Shown piece after piece: positions 1-8,987 of a stretch of DNA of 64,000 nucleotides (position 1 is the first letter of the stretch; every line of letters starts with the position of its first letter). The position numbers and the translations under genes are program-made. The stretch is taken from assembly GCA_963767285.1 (NCBI GenBank), contig CAVYDJ010000004.1, forward strand, positions 372,001-436,000, in the 5' to 3' direction. The notes under the pieces were generated by a model. That model saw only the letters and a list, made by a program, of their open reading frames with translations, ran no database searches and was not told the origin of the DNA. Source of the stretch: WHSW01 sp963767285. GTDB lineage: Bacteria; Actinomycetota; Thermoleophilia; Solirubrobacterales; 70-9.

Positions 1-1248
1 GTCTCGCACGACGGCACCAGCGTCTACGCGGTCAGCGGGGTCGACAACGCTGTGGTCGCGTTCAGCCGCAACGCGACCACCGGCGCGCTGACCTTCATCG
101 AGCGGGAGAAGGACGGGGTCGGCGGGGTCGACGGGCTTGCCGACTCCCGTGGGGTGACGATCTCGCCGGACGACAAGACGGTCTACGCGACGGGGTCGTC
201 GGACGACGCGGTCGCGGTCTTCGCGCGCGACGCGACAACGGGCGCCCTGACCTTCGTCGAGCGGGAGAAGGACGGCGTCGGCGGGGTCAACGGCCTCGAC
301 GCGGCGCTCGACCTCGATGTCGCGCCCGGGGGTGCACATGTCTACGTCGCGAGCGGCGGCGATAACGGGGTCGCGGTCTTCTCCCGCAACGCGACCACCG
401 GCGCGCTCACCTTCGTCGAGGCGCAGCTCGACGGTGTCGGAGGCGTCGACGGAGTCGACGATGCCACGGACGCCAAGGTCTCGCCGGACGGCGCGCACGT
501 GTACGTGGCCGGGTCGGCCGACGACGCGGTCGCGGTCTTCTCCCGAAACGCGACCACCGGGGCGCTGACCTGGCAGAGCCAGGTCAAGGACGGCGTCGGG
601 GAGATCGCCGACTTCAATGCGGCGCGCGATATCGCGTTCTCGCCCGACGGAACCCGCGTCTACGTGCTCGCGCTGCTGGACGACGCCCTGCACACGTTCA
701 CGCGCAACCCGGCAACCGGCGCGTTGACCGTGTTCGACGCGGAGCTCGACGGGCCTAGCGGCCCCACGTTCGGCTCCCCGCAGAGCGTCGTCGCGACCGG
801 CGACGGCCTCGGGGTCTATGTGGTCGCATCGCTCAACGACACGCTCGCCGCGTTCTCGGTCGAGCAGGTCGCGCCGCCGCCTCCGCCCGCTCCGCCCGCG
901 GCGCCCGACACGACGCCGCCCGGCCTCGCGCTCTCGGGCAAAGGGAAGCAGAAGCTCGCGAAGACGATCGCGGTCGAGGTCACGTGCGGCGGTGAGGCCT
1001 GCGCGGTCGAGGTCGGCGGCAGCCTCAAGGCCGGCAAGTCGAAGACGGAGCTGAAGCCGGCCACCGCGAGCCTGGGCGCCAACGAGGCCCGGGCCCTGTC
1101 GGTCAAGCTCCCTGGCAAGGCCCGCCGCCAGGCTCTTCACGCGCTCGACGACGGTCGGAAGGTGATCGCGAAGCTCAACGCCGTGGCGACCGACGCCGCT
1201 TCGAACGCGGCGACCGCCAAGCTCAAGGTGAGCCTGCGCGAGCCGTAG
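1..1248 (+). CDS. Secreted beta-propeller (YVTN/lactonase-like) protein, 5' partial
   Basis: The frame is open from base 1, so the gene begins before the window. The visible 415 residues hold repeating blades of about 45-50 residues, each containing an AVFSRNATTGALTF-type core followed by a DGVGGVDG loop and an SPDG-HVYV strand, as in lactonase/YVTN seven-bladed propellers. A proline-rich linker (about residues 285-300) leads to a C-terminal domain ending in LKVSLREP, of the kind found in several secreted proteins of this genome. The function is probably surface-exposed binding or structure; no enzyme motif is visible. It could be secreted, but the signal peptide would lie outside the window. 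Confidence 0.8.
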   Translation, partial: VSHDGTSVYAVSGVDNAVVAFSRNATTGALTFIEREKDGVGGVDGLADSRGVTISPDDKTVYATGSSDDAVAVFARDATTGALTFVEREKDGVGGVNGLDAALDLDVAPGGAHVYVASGGDNGVAVFSRNATTGALTFVEAQLDGVGGVDGVDDATDAKVSPDGAHVYVAGSADDAVAVFSRNATTGALTWQSQVKDGVGEIADFNAARDIAFSPDGTRVYVLALLDDALHTFTRNPATGALTVFDAELDGPSGPTFGSPQSVVATGDGLGVYVVASLNDTLAAFSVEQVAPPPPPAPPAAPDTTPPGLALSGKGKQKLAKTIAVEVTCGGEACAVEVGGSLKAGKSKTELKPATASLGANEARALSVKLPGKARRQALHALDDGRKVIAKLNAVATDAASNAATAKLKVSLREP

Positions 1249-1318
1249 GTGACGCCTGCCACAAGGCGGACGACAGGGGCGACATGGCCGTCGCGCCGAT
1301 CAATAGAATCGCCGCGCA

Positions 1319-2104
1319 GTGACCCGGGTGACCTATGTACGGCTCGTCGCCGCGATGATCGTCGTCTCGATCGTATCGTCGGTGTTCCTGCTCCAGTTCG
1401 AGTGGTTCGGCGACGCCGGGTCCGAACAGGCGGGGCCGATCGACACGCTCTTCGACGTGATGATCGTGCTCTCGTGCGTGGTCTTCGCGATCGTGATGGT
1501 GATGTTCACCTACGCGATCTGGAAGTTCCGCGTCAAGCCCGGCGACGAGGGTGACGGCAAGCCGATCCACGGCAACACCAAGCTCGAGATCGCCTGGACC
1601 GTGATCCCGACGATCATCGTCCTGTTCGGCGCCGCGTACAGCTGGGTGGTGCTCGACGACATCGAGAGCGAGGCCTCGGACGCGATCCCGCTGCACGTGA
1701 TCGGGCAGCAGTTCAAGTGGACGTTCGTGTACCCCGGTGAGATGGTCGGCAGCGGCGAGAGCGCAACCCCGGTGACCACCGATGAGCTGCACGTCCCGGT
1801 CGACCGCCAGCTCAACGTCTCGGTCGAGGCGCTCGACGTGCTCCACTCGTTCTGGGTCCCGGAGTGGCGGATCAAGCGCGATGCGGTACCGGCGGAGAAC
1901 CCGGAGGAGGAGGGCGTCGACAACACCTTCGTGGTCACGCCGAACGAGGAGGGCAACTTCAGCCTGATCTGCACCGAGCTCTGCGGGACCGGGCACTCGA
2001 CGATGCGCGCCGTCGTGGTGGTCGAGTCGCAGGAGGAGTACGACCAGTGGATCGCCGAGCAGAAGGAGGCCCAGGGCGGCGCGTCGGCGTCGACGGGCGG
2101 GTAA
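1319..2104 (+). CDS. ctaC: Cytochrome c oxidase subunit II (CuA-bearing)
   Basis: This 261-residue subunit accepts electrons from cytochrome c through the binuclear CuA centre and passes them to subunit I. Two N-terminal membrane helices (about 10-28 and 45-68) anchor an extracytoplasmic cupredoxin domain. The CuA ligands are intact: His176 in DVLHSFW, then Cys218, Cys222, His226 and Met229 in CTELCGTGHSTM. The start is GTG. It is first in the operon ctaC-ctaD-USP-ctaE, 16 bases before ctaD. It is the functional reference for the degenerate paralogue at 13617-14522. Confidence 0.96.
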   Translation: MTRVTYVRLVAAMIVVSIVSSVFLLQFEWFGDAGSEQAGPIDTLFDVMIVLSCVVFAIVMVMFTYAIWKFRVKPGDEGDGKPIHGNTKLEIAWTVIPTIIVLFGAAYSWVVLDDIESEASDAIPLHVIGQQFKWTFVYPGEMVGSGESATPVTTDELHVPVDRQLNVSVEALDVLHSFWVPEWRIKRDAVPAENPEEEGVDNTFVVTPNEEGNFSLICTELCGTGHSTMRAVVVVESQEEYDQWIAEQKEAQGGASASTGG

Positions 2105-2120
2105 CTAGGGTTCACGCACG

Positions 2121-4076
2121 ATGGCGGCAGCGATCAAGAAACCAGGGCTGATCCGGGCGGGGATCGGGTTCGTGCTCGGCGCCGGGTTCGGCTTCGGGCT
2201 CGTCGTCGCGCTGCGTGCGATCTCCGGCCTCGACATCTTCCAGACCGAGCCGACCGGCTACCCGCACCTGATCGTGCCCGCGATCACCGGCCCGCTCGGC
2301 TTCCTGGTCGGGCTCGGCGCCTTCGACTACTGGTTCCGCTGGGCGGCCGGCGCGCCGACCGTGCCCGAGGAGCACTCCCAGCACGGGGCGACCTCCTGGC
2401 GCGACTACTTCAAGTTCAACACCGATCACAAGGTGATCGGGATCCAGTACATCGTCACCACCTTCTTCTTCTTCCTCGCCGGCGGGCTGATTGCGATGGT
2501 GATGCGTGCCGAGCTCGCGCAACCGGGCACGCAGATCGTCGATCCGGGCCTCTTCAACGGCCTCTTCTCGACCCACGCGGCGCTGATGATCTTCGTTTTC
2601 GTGATCCCGGTCTTCGCCGGGATCGCCAACTACGTGCTCCCGCTGATGATCGGCGCGCCGGACATGGCGTTCCCGCGGCTGAACGCGCTCTCGTTCTGGA
2701 TGCTGCCGATGGCGGGCCTGCTCTTCCTCGCCAGCTTCCTGGTCCCCGGCGGCGCCTTCGACGCCGGTTGGACGGGCTATGCACCGCTCTCGACCGGGGC
2801 GCCGTTAGGCCAGTCGTTCTTCAACTTAGGCGTGCAGTTCGCCGGCGCGTCGTCGATTGCGACGGCGCTCAACTTCCTGGTCACGATCATCACCATGCGG
2901 GCGCCGGGGATGACCTTCTGGCGAATGCCCCTGCTTGTCTGGGCGAACCTGTCGACCTCGCTGCTGGTCGTCGCCGCGACCCCGTTCATCGCCGGCGTCC
3001 AGTTCATGGTCCTGTTCGACCGCGCGCTGGACACCAACTACTTCCAGGCGACGTTCGGCGGCGACGTCCTCAGCTACCAGCACATCTTCTGGTTCTACTC
3101 CCACCCGGCCGTCTACATCATGATGCTGCCCGGGTTCGGGATCGTCTCGGAGGTGATCTCCACCCACGCCCGCAAACCGATCTTCGGCTACCGCCTGATG
3201 GCGCTCGCGCTGCTGGGGATCGTCGTCCTCTCCTACACGGTGTGGGCGCACCACATGTTCGTCAGCGGCATGTTCAGTTGGCTGCGGGTGCCGATGATGA
3301 TCACCACCCTGCTGATCGCCGTCCCGACCGGGATCAAGATCTTCAGCTGGCTCGCGACGCTCTTCGACTCGAAGTTACATCTGAAATCGACCGCGATGCT
3401 GTTCAGCCTCGGGTTCATCGTCACCTTCGTGGTCGGCGGGATCTCGGGGGTGATGCTCGGCATGGTGCCGATCGACATCCACGTCTCCGACACGTACTTC
3501 ATCGTCGCCCACATCCACTTCGTGTTGTTCGGCGGCTCGGTGTTCACGATCTTCGCCGGGATCTACCACTGGTTCCCGAAGATGACCGGGCGGATGTACG
3601 ACGAGAAGCTCGGGCGGGTGCACTTCTATCTGACCCTGGCCGGGATGCTCGGCACCTTCGTGCCGATGCACTGGATCGGGATGGAGGGAATGCCGCGCCG
3701 GGTCGCCGACTACGCGGCCCAGTTCGGCGACTGGAACCTGGTCATCTCGATCTCCTCGTTCCTGCTCGGAATCGCCCAGGTGATCTTCATGTACAACATG
3801 TTCGTCAGCTGGAAGTGGGGCCCGAAGGCGACGGCCAACCCCTGGCGGGCGAAGACCATCGAGTGGCAGGTCTCCTCGCCGCCGCCCATCTTCAACTTCG
3901 ACGAGATCCCGCGCGTGGTCGGCGGTCCCTACGAGTTCGGCGTCCCCGGGGCGCGCCACGCGATCATGGGCCCGGAGACGGCGGACGTCCGCGAGCACGA
4001 GGCCGCCACTGTCGGGGCCGCGGCCGGCAACGGCGACAGCGAGGCCGAGACCGAGCACTCGGGGAGCAGCCCATGA
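2121..4076 (+). CDS. ctaD: Cytochrome c oxidase subunit I, aa3 type, with extra N-terminal helices
   Basis: Catalytic subunit of the proton-pumping terminal oxidase, 651 residues. All cofactor ligands are present: His152 (heme a, helix II), His328 with Tyr332 (CuB and the cross-linked Tyr, in SHPAVY), His377/His378 (CuB, WAHHMF), His464 (heme a3) and His466 (heme a) in AHIHF. The proton-channel residues Asp181 and Lys406 and the heme-propionate pair Arg526/Arg527 are also present. About 95 N-terminal residues precede the usual core and contain two predicted membrane helices (about 13-33 and 50-72), an extension over the common length of about 550. The last four bases overlap the next gene (ATGA), which suggests translational coupling. 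Confidence 0.96.
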   Translation: MAAAIKKPGLIRAGIGFVLGAGFGFGLVVALRAISGLDIFQTEPTGYPHLIVPAITGPLGFLVGLGAFDYWFRWAAGAPTVPEEHSQHGATSWRDYFKFNTDHKVIGIQYIVTTFFFFLAGGLIAMVMRAELAQPGTQIVDPGLFNGLFSTHAALMIFVFVIPVFAGIANYVLPLMIGAPDMAFPRLNALSFWMLPMAGLLFLASFLVPGGAFDAGWTGYAPLSTGAPLGQSFFNLGVQFAGASSIATALNFLVTIITMRAPGMTFWRMPLLVWANLSTSLLVVAATPFIAGVQFMVLFDRALDTNYFQATFGGDVLSYQHIFWFYSHPAVYIMMLPGFGIVSEVISTHARKPIFGYRLMALALLGIVVLSYTVWAHHMFVSGMFSWLRVPMMITTLLIAVPTGIKIFSWLATLFDSKLHLKSTAMLFSLGFIVTFVVGGISGVMLGMVPIDIHVSDTYFIVAHIHFVLFGGSVFTIFAGIYHWFPKMTGRMYDEKLGRVHFYLTLAGMLGTFVPMHWIGMEGMPRRVADYAAQFGDWNLVISISSFLLGIAQVIFMYNMFVSWKWGPKATANPWRAKTIEWQVSSPPPIFNFDEIPRVVGGPYEFGVPGARHAIMGPETADVREHEAATVGAAAGNGDSEAETEHSGSSP

Positions 4077-4957
4077 CCGACGCCGAACACGCGGCCTACC
4101 CGATCGACGACCCGCGCAGCCAGGTCGACTGGAGCGAGGGCGGTACGGTGCTGGCGTTCCTCAACGAGGTCGCCGGCGGCCGCCGCCTGCTCGAGGCGAT
4201 CCGCGAGCGCGTCGACGCCGGCGCCGATGCGGTTGCCGTCGTGGCGCCGCAGAACCAGCCCATCGTCGGCCAGATCGTCGACCGTGACGAGGTACGCGAC
4301 GCCGCCCTCAGTCGGGTCGAGGTCACCCAGCAGGTGCTGGACGCGTTCGAGATCGAGTCGCTCGGCGCGGCGATGGATCCCGATCCGCCGCTGGCGCTCG
4401 ACGATGCGGTCCGGGCGTTCGAGCCGCGCGAGGTGCTGCTCTCGGCGCTGTATGAGACCCGCTTCGGGCTGACCCGCAAGGACCTGGTCGAGTGGGCGAA
4501 GGCGACGGTGGAGGTCCCGGTCACCCACATCCCGGTCCGGGTCGACGACGACGCGGTGCGCTGGGACGTCATCCACACCCTCGTGGTCGGCACCCAGACG
4601 ATCGCCAGCCCCGACCTGATTGCCCGCCTCAAGGAGCGAGCCGCCGACAAGCCGCACCGCTACACGATCATCTGCCCGCGCTCGGGTGACCTGAGCCGCG
4701 CGGAGGTCTGCGAGCGCCTTGCGACCACGCTCGCCGAGCTCTACCGCGCCGACGTCGACGCCACCGGCCAGCCGATGAGCCCGGAGCCTTACGCGGCGAT
4801 CGCCAACGCGATCGACCACTACCGGATCGACGAGATCCTGATCTCGACCCTCGCCGGCCAGCAGTCGAAGTGGCTGGAGGAAGGCCTGATCGACCGGGTC
4901 AAGGAGATCACGGACCTGCCGGTCGAGCACTACGAGGCGCAGGGAGCGGCCGTCTGA
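4073..4957 (+). CDS. Tandem universal-stress-protein-like protein inside the cox operon
   Basis: 294 residues, soluble, with no membrane segment. Two half-repeats share the pattern (R/D)E(V/I)L(I/L)S followed by a W-L/V-E stretch and LPVxH: residues about 120-160 (FGLTRKDLVEWAKA) and about 255-290 (QQSKWLEEGLIDR). The same signature, STxxxQxSKWLExG, occurs in the protein at 7525-8181, so the two form a local family resembling USP (nucleotide-binding alpha/beta) domains. It overlaps ctaD by four bases and ctaE by one base, so it is embedded between subunits I and III. A role in oxidase assembly or regulation is inference; no cofactor site is visible. Confidence 0.75.
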   Translation: MTDAEHAAYPIDDPRSQVDWSEGGTVLAFLNEVAGGRRLLEAIRERVDAGADAVAVVAPQNQPIVGQIVDRDEVRDAALSRVEVTQQVLDAFEIESLGAAMDPDPPLALDDAVRAFEPREVLLSALYETRFGLTRKDLVEWAKATVEVPVTHIPVRVDDDAVRWDVIHTLVVGTQTIASPDLIARLKERAADKPHRYTIICPRSGDLSRAEVCERLATTLAELYRADVDATGQPMSPEPYAAIANAIDHYRIDEILISTLAGQQSKWLEEGLIDRVKEITDLPVEHYEAQGAAV

Positions 4958-5592
4958 TGGAGAGCGCAGCGATTCCGGCCCCCGGCGCCGGAGCCCACGG
5001 TCACGAGGAGCACCACGGCCCGCCCGAGGCGCATCAGAGCTCGCGGATCGACCGCCAGACGCTCGGGATCCTGCTCTTCATCATCTCGGAGATCATGCTG
5101 TTCGGGGCGTTCTTCGCCTCGTACTTCTTCCTCCGGGTGGTAGCCAACGACGGCCCCTGGCCGCCGGAGGGCGTCGAGCTGCCGGTCGCGATCGCCGGCG
5201 TCAACACCGCGATCCTGGTCTCCTCGAGCTTCACGATGCACTGGGCGCTCGAGGGGGTCCGCAAGGGCAACCGCCGGGCGATGCAGATGGGCCTGATGCT
5301 GACCTGGCTGCTCGGCGCGACCTTCCTCTTCATCCAGATCAACGAGTACATCCACATCGGCTTCTCGGCCCGCGACGGCGCGTTCGGCTCGATCTTCTAC
5401 GGCCTCACGGGCCTGCACGGCGCCCACGTCTTCGTCGGCCTCGTGCTCCTCAGCTTCGCCAACATCCGCGCCTGGCGCGGCCACTTCGGGCCGGAGGCGA
5501 AGGACCACCTCGGCGTCGAGGTGCCGGGCATCTACTGGCACTTCGTCGACGTCATGTGGATCATCGTCTTCACGGCCGTCTACATCCTCTAG
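4957..5592 (+). CDS. ctaE: Cytochrome c oxidase subunit III
   Basis: 211 residues with a hydrophilic, His-rich N-terminus followed by five membrane helices, the short actinobacterial form of subunit III. Family features include the FFxSYFFLR segment, LTGLHGAHVFVG and the C-terminal YWHFVDVMWI motif. The ATG overlaps the stop of the preceding gene by one base (TGATG), placing it last in the cox operon. It stabilises the catalytic core and supports proton uptake in the family. Nothing is odd in the sequence. Confidence 0.95.
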   Translation: MESAAIPAPGAGAHGHEEHHGPPEAHQSSRIDRQTLGILLFIISEIMLFGAFFASYFFLRVVANDGPWPPEGVELPVAIAGVNTAILVSSSFTMHWALEGVRKGNRRAMQMGLMLTWLLGATFLFIQINEYIHIGFSARDGAFGSIFYGLTGLHGAHVFVGLVLLSFANIRAWRGHFGPEAKDHLGVEVPGIYWHFVDVMWIIVFTAVYIL

Positions 5593-5760
5593 TTTCGGCC
5601 GGCGGTTGCTGAAGCCACCAGCGTAGAGACCGCTGGAGCCACACTCGAGACCGTTGGCGACCTTGGGCGAGGTGACCGCGTCGTCGGCAAGCAGTCGCCT
5701 GCGACGGGTCGATAACGGTGAACTACGCACCGTTTCCGGCCACTCGCCGCGAGCACCGGA

Positions 5761-6939
5761 ATGACCCGGACGGGATCGTCCGATGGCACCGAGGGCGGCA
5801 CGGTTCAGGTGAAGGACATCAACCCCAATGCCGGCAACTCGTACCCGAGATACCCGACCAACGCGGGCGGGACGCTCTACTTCCAGGCAAACGACGGCAC
5901 CAACGGTGCCGAACTCTGGAAGTCCAACGGCACGGAAGCCGGCACCACACTCGTCAAGGACATCCGGCCCGGGGCGCCGAGCTCAGCCCCCAGATATCTG
6001 ACGACCTTCGACGGGATGTTGTTCTTCACCGCCGTCGAGAACACCAACGGCCTCGAACCGTGGAAGTCCGACGGCACGACCGAGGGCACCACCCTCGTCA
6101 AGAACATCTTCCCCGGACTCGGGGAGTCGAACTCCAGGTACCTGACCGAATCCGGCGGGACGCTCTTCTTCACCGCCCACGACAACTTCCTCTTCAACGA
6201 CGAGCTCTGGAGGGTCGCCATCCCCCGCCAGGTCTCGATCGACGACGTCACCCTCAACGAGGCCGCCGGGACCGCGACGCTCACCGTCAGCGCCACGCCG
6301 GGCAGCGTCGCCGCAAGGTTCGACTACGCGACCGCCGATGGCACCGCGACCGCCGGCGACGACTACACCCAGGGCTCGGGCACGAAGACGATCCCCGACA
6401 ACGCCGCGTCGACCGCGATCGAGGTTCCGATCACGGACGACCCGGCCGACGAGCCCGACGAGACCTTCACGGTCACGCTCGCAAGCGCCGACAGTGCGAC
6501 CACGGTCGCCAGGGCCACCGCGACGGTGACGATCACCGACGACGACGCGGCCGCCAATCCGCCGTCACCGCCACCGCCGCCGGACAACGACTTCGGCCTC
6601 CCCGGCAAGGGCAAGCGCAATCTCAAGACGGGAGCGCTGACGCTCGAGATCAACCTGCCCGGAGCCGGCACGCTCTCGGCCGCCCAGCAGGGCACGACGA
6701 CGGCGCGCTTCCTCTCTTTCGCGAAGTCCAAGGCGCTGATCAAGCCGACCACCAAGCAGGCCGTCGCCGGCAAGAACACGCTCGTCCTCAAGCCCTCGAA
6801 GAAGGGTCTCAAGAAGCTCAAGAAGGCGGCCAAGGGCCCGAAGACGGGCAAGCTCAAGGTCCCGGTCCAGGTCACCTTCACGCCGGCCGGCGGCACTCTG
6901 AACGCCGAGGACCGCACGTACAAGCTCAAGCTGAAATAG
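5761..6939 (+). pseudogene. 5'-truncated ELWxxDGT-repeat / Calx-beta secreted protein
   Basis: The readable frame (392 codons) opens in the middle of an ELWxxDGT repeat (SSDGTEGGTVQVKDI), with no signal peptide and an in-frame stop 39 bases before the ATG. It continues with two full repeats (ELWKSNGT, EPWKSDGT, about residues 15-145), a Calx-beta domain (about 160-260, ATADGTATAGDDY and ITDDDA), a proline linker, and a Lys-rich C-terminal domain ending KLKLK. Intact relatives are exported surface proteins. The missing export signal and the abrupt start suggest that a deletion removed the 5' part, probably when this region was joined to the cox operon. Low-level translation remains possible. 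Confidence 0.6.
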
Positions 6940-6965
6940 CCCGCCGCGTCGTTCGACGCGGCGGG
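6940..6965. terminator. Hairpin terminator between convergent genes
   Basis: A perfect 11-bp GC-rich stem (CCCGCCGCGTC / GACGCGGCGGG) with a GTTC loop begins right after the stop codon at 6937-6939 and sits between two convergent genes. There is no clear T-run on either side, so it may act as a bidirectional hairpin. Confidence 0.7.
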
Positions 6966-6979
6966 CGTGCGTTCAGCCG

Positions 6980-7414
6980 CTACGCGTTACAGGCGAGATC
7001 CCAGTTGCGCAGGTGGTTCCCCGGCGGCACCTCGCCGATGAACTTGATCTTCGCCGCGGTGTAGAGGTCGACGGTCTGGCCGGCGCACTTGCCGGTCTCG
7101 ATCTCCTTGAGTTTCACCTTGGCGCCGTAGCTGTGGAACGTGCCGCCGGCGCAGTCCGGCTTGCAGTCGTTGAGGTAGAACCAGCCCTCGCCCTTGGCCT
7201 TCTCGCCGCCCCATTCGGACCACTTGACCTTCCCGACGTAGGCGTTGGCGTCGCCGCAGGCGAGCACGATCCGCTTCGGCTCGATCTTGGGCGTCGTGCA
7301 GTCGTGAGGCGCGTAGACGAGCCCGACGGGCTCGACGAGGCCGGCACCCGCCGGCGCGACCACCGCTGCGGTCAGCGCTCCGGCGGCGATCGACGCGATC
7401 AGGATCTTCTTCAT
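6980..7414 (-). CDS. Small secreted Cys-containing protein
   Basis: 144 residues with a clear signal peptide (MKKILIASIAAGALTAAVVA, cleavage near AGA-G). The mature part has six cysteines, enough for three disulfides, and motifs (KWSEWGGEKAKGEG, YLNDCKPDCAGG) seen in secreted actinobacterial proteins of unknown function, a small beta-rich fold. The SD GGAGAG lies seven bases before the ATG. It converges on the truncated repeat gene. No enzymatic residues can be assigned. Confidence 0.8.
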   Translation of the reverse strand: MKKILIASIAAGALTAAVVAPAGAGLVEPVGLVYAPHDCTTPKIEPKRIVLACGDANAYVGKVKWSEWGGEKAKGEGWFYLNDCKPDCAGGTFHSYGAKVKLKEIETGKCAGQTVDLYTAAKIKFIGEVPPGNHLRNWDLACNA

Positions 7415-7524
7415 CGCTCTCCTTCTTGGTAGGAACGGTCCCTGTCGGGCGGCACCCTACCGCCGCATGCGGCCGTGGTGGGATCGGCTGGACCGATGGT
7501 TGACGGCGCGATACTTTTGGGTGC

Positions 7525-8181
7525 ATGCACAACCCGCTGCGCTCCGAGGCCGACGCGTTCCGGCTTGTGGTGATCGTCGGCCTCGCTGCCATCCCGGTTG
7601 TCGTGCTCGGCCTCGTGGCGGGTCCGGCCTGGGGCTTCGTCGCGCTGGGACTCGAGCTCGGGATCGGGATCGGGCTGATCTGGCGCGGCTCGCGCGGGAC
7701 CCTGCCCCACACGGCGGACGTTGCGCACGCCGACGACGGCGTGCACAGGATCCTCGTGGTCGCCAACGAGACGGTCGCCGGGCGCTCGCTGCTGGACGAG
7801 ATCAGCGCTCATCACGAGGGACGGTCGACAGAGATCCTGGTCGTGGTCCCGGCGCTGCCGCACTCACGGCTCGAGCACCTGGCCCACGACGTGGATGGGG
7901 CGCTGGCGGAGGCCCGGGCGCGACTCGACGACTCCCTGGCGGCGATGAAGCAGGCGAACCTGAACGCGCGGGGGTTCGTCGGCGACCATCACGACCCGAA
8001 CGCCGCGATCGAGGACGCGCTTGCGACCTTCCCCGCCGACGAGGTGATCATCTCCACCCACCCGCCGCAGCGCTCGAAGTGGCTCGAGGGCGGGGTCGTC
8101 GAGCGCGCGATCACAGAGATCCCGCTCCCGGTCACGCACGTGGTCGTCGACCTCGAGGCCGAGGGCGCGCCGGCGGCTTGA
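7525..8181 (+). CDS. Membrane-anchored USP-like protein
   Basis: 218 residues. Two N-terminal membrane helices (about 12-34 and 36-53) are followed by a cytoplasmic alpha/beta domain (about 70-215) beginning ILVVANETVAG and ending with EVIISTHPPQRSKWLEGG...LPVTHVVVD. The end matches the C-terminal repeat of the USP-like protein in the cox operon (4073-4957). Such domains bind nucleotides in the wider USP family, but the canonical GxxGxxxxG ATP motif is not obvious here. It runs convergently into the diheme cytochrome gene. A signalling or assembly role near the respiratory chain is inference. Confidence 0.75.
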   Translation: MHNPLRSEADAFRLVVIVGLAAIPVVVLGLVAGPAWGFVALGLELGIGIGLIWRGSRGTLPHTADVAHADDGVHRILVVANETVAGRSLLDEISAHHEGRSTEILVVVPALPHSRLEHLAHDVDGALAEARARLDDSLAAMKQANLNARGFVGDHHDPNAAIEDALATFPADEVIISTHPPQRSKWLEGGVVERAITEIPLPVTHVVVDLEAEGAPAA

Positions 8182-8185
8182 CCGC

Positions 8186-8902
8186 CTACTTGCCGACGTT
8201 CTGAAGCAGGTAGTCGACCAGGCCCTTGAGGTCCGTGGGCGTAAGCGTCTGCCCGAAGTCCTGGGGCATGATCCCCTCCGAGAAGCCCTGCGTGATCTCC
8301 GAGTTCGGATCGACGATCTGCTGCTCGACGTAGGCCGCGTCCTTGCCCGCCAGGGCCTCGTCGAGGTCGGGGCCGGTGCTCGACGTGGTCCCGGCCGCCG
8401 CCAGCGCGTGGCAGATGCCGCACTTCTCGGCGAACAGCTGCGGCGCCGGGAGCTCCGGGGGCTTCGCTCCGGGCACGCCGGCCACGCTGCCGACGTAGGC
8501 GGCGACGTCCTCTGCGTCCTGGCCGGTGACAAGCTCGGCCGGCATGTAGACCCGGTCGTAGTTCGCGGCGCCCGGTTCGATGTAGCGCGGCGCCTCGATC
8601 TGCGTCTGCGTCACGCCCTCGATCGTGTCGTTGTCCATCCCGTCCATCCGCGCCTGGGCGAACGAGGCGTCGAGGTCGGGCCCGATGTCGGCGCTGGTTC
8701 CCGCCTGCGCCAGCGCGTGGCACGTGCCGCACTTCTGCTGGAACAGCGCCCGGCCGCGGTCGAGGTCGGCGTCCTCGGAGACGTCGCAGCCCGCCATCGC
8801 GACCGCGCCCAGGAGAGCGGCGGTGACGATGCCGAGGCGAGCCGGGGCAAACCGCCGGCGACTGCGGGGGAGGGGTCGACGCACGCGGCGAATCCTATCC
8901 AT
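8186..8902 (-). CDS. Diheme cytochrome c lipoprotein
   Basis: Two c-type heme sites, CGTCH and CGICH, are visible at residues 58-62 and 161-165 from this start, each in a class I cytochrome domain with a likely distal Met (RVYMPAE; EGIMPQD). A lipobox-like AMAGC at about residue 39 follows a hydrophobic stretch, so the protein is probably a membrane-attached extracytoplasmic electron carrier for the nearby aa3 oxidase. Starts at 8938 (ATG) and 8884 (GTG) are also in frame; none has a strong SD, so the N-terminus is uncertain. A tandem fusion of two similar domains is evident. Confidence 0.88.
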   Translation of the reverse strand: MDRIRRVRRPLPRSRRRFAPARLGIVTAALLGAVAMAGCDVSEDADLDRGRALFQQKCGTCHALAQAGTSADIGPDLDASFAQARMDGMDNDTIEGVTQTQIEAPRYIEPGAANYDRVYMPAELVTGQDAEDVAAYVGSVAGVPGAKPPELPAPQLFAEKCGICHALAAAGTTSSTGPDLDEALAGKDAAYVEQQIVDPNSEITQGFSEGIMPQDFGQTLTPTDLKGLVDYLLQNVGK

Positions 8903-8987
8903 CCGGCGCGCGGGACCCGTGGGCAAGCGGCCGCTCATCCGTTAGGGTTCGAGCCAATCTGCACTTGAGTCGATGAGGACCGTCTAG

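Noticed and set aside
2768..4072. A long open frame overlapping ctaD and continuing into the USP-like gene
   Set aside because: It is an alternate frame of ctaD with low-complexity Arg/Ala/Asp composition; only the part from 4073 is a coherent protein.
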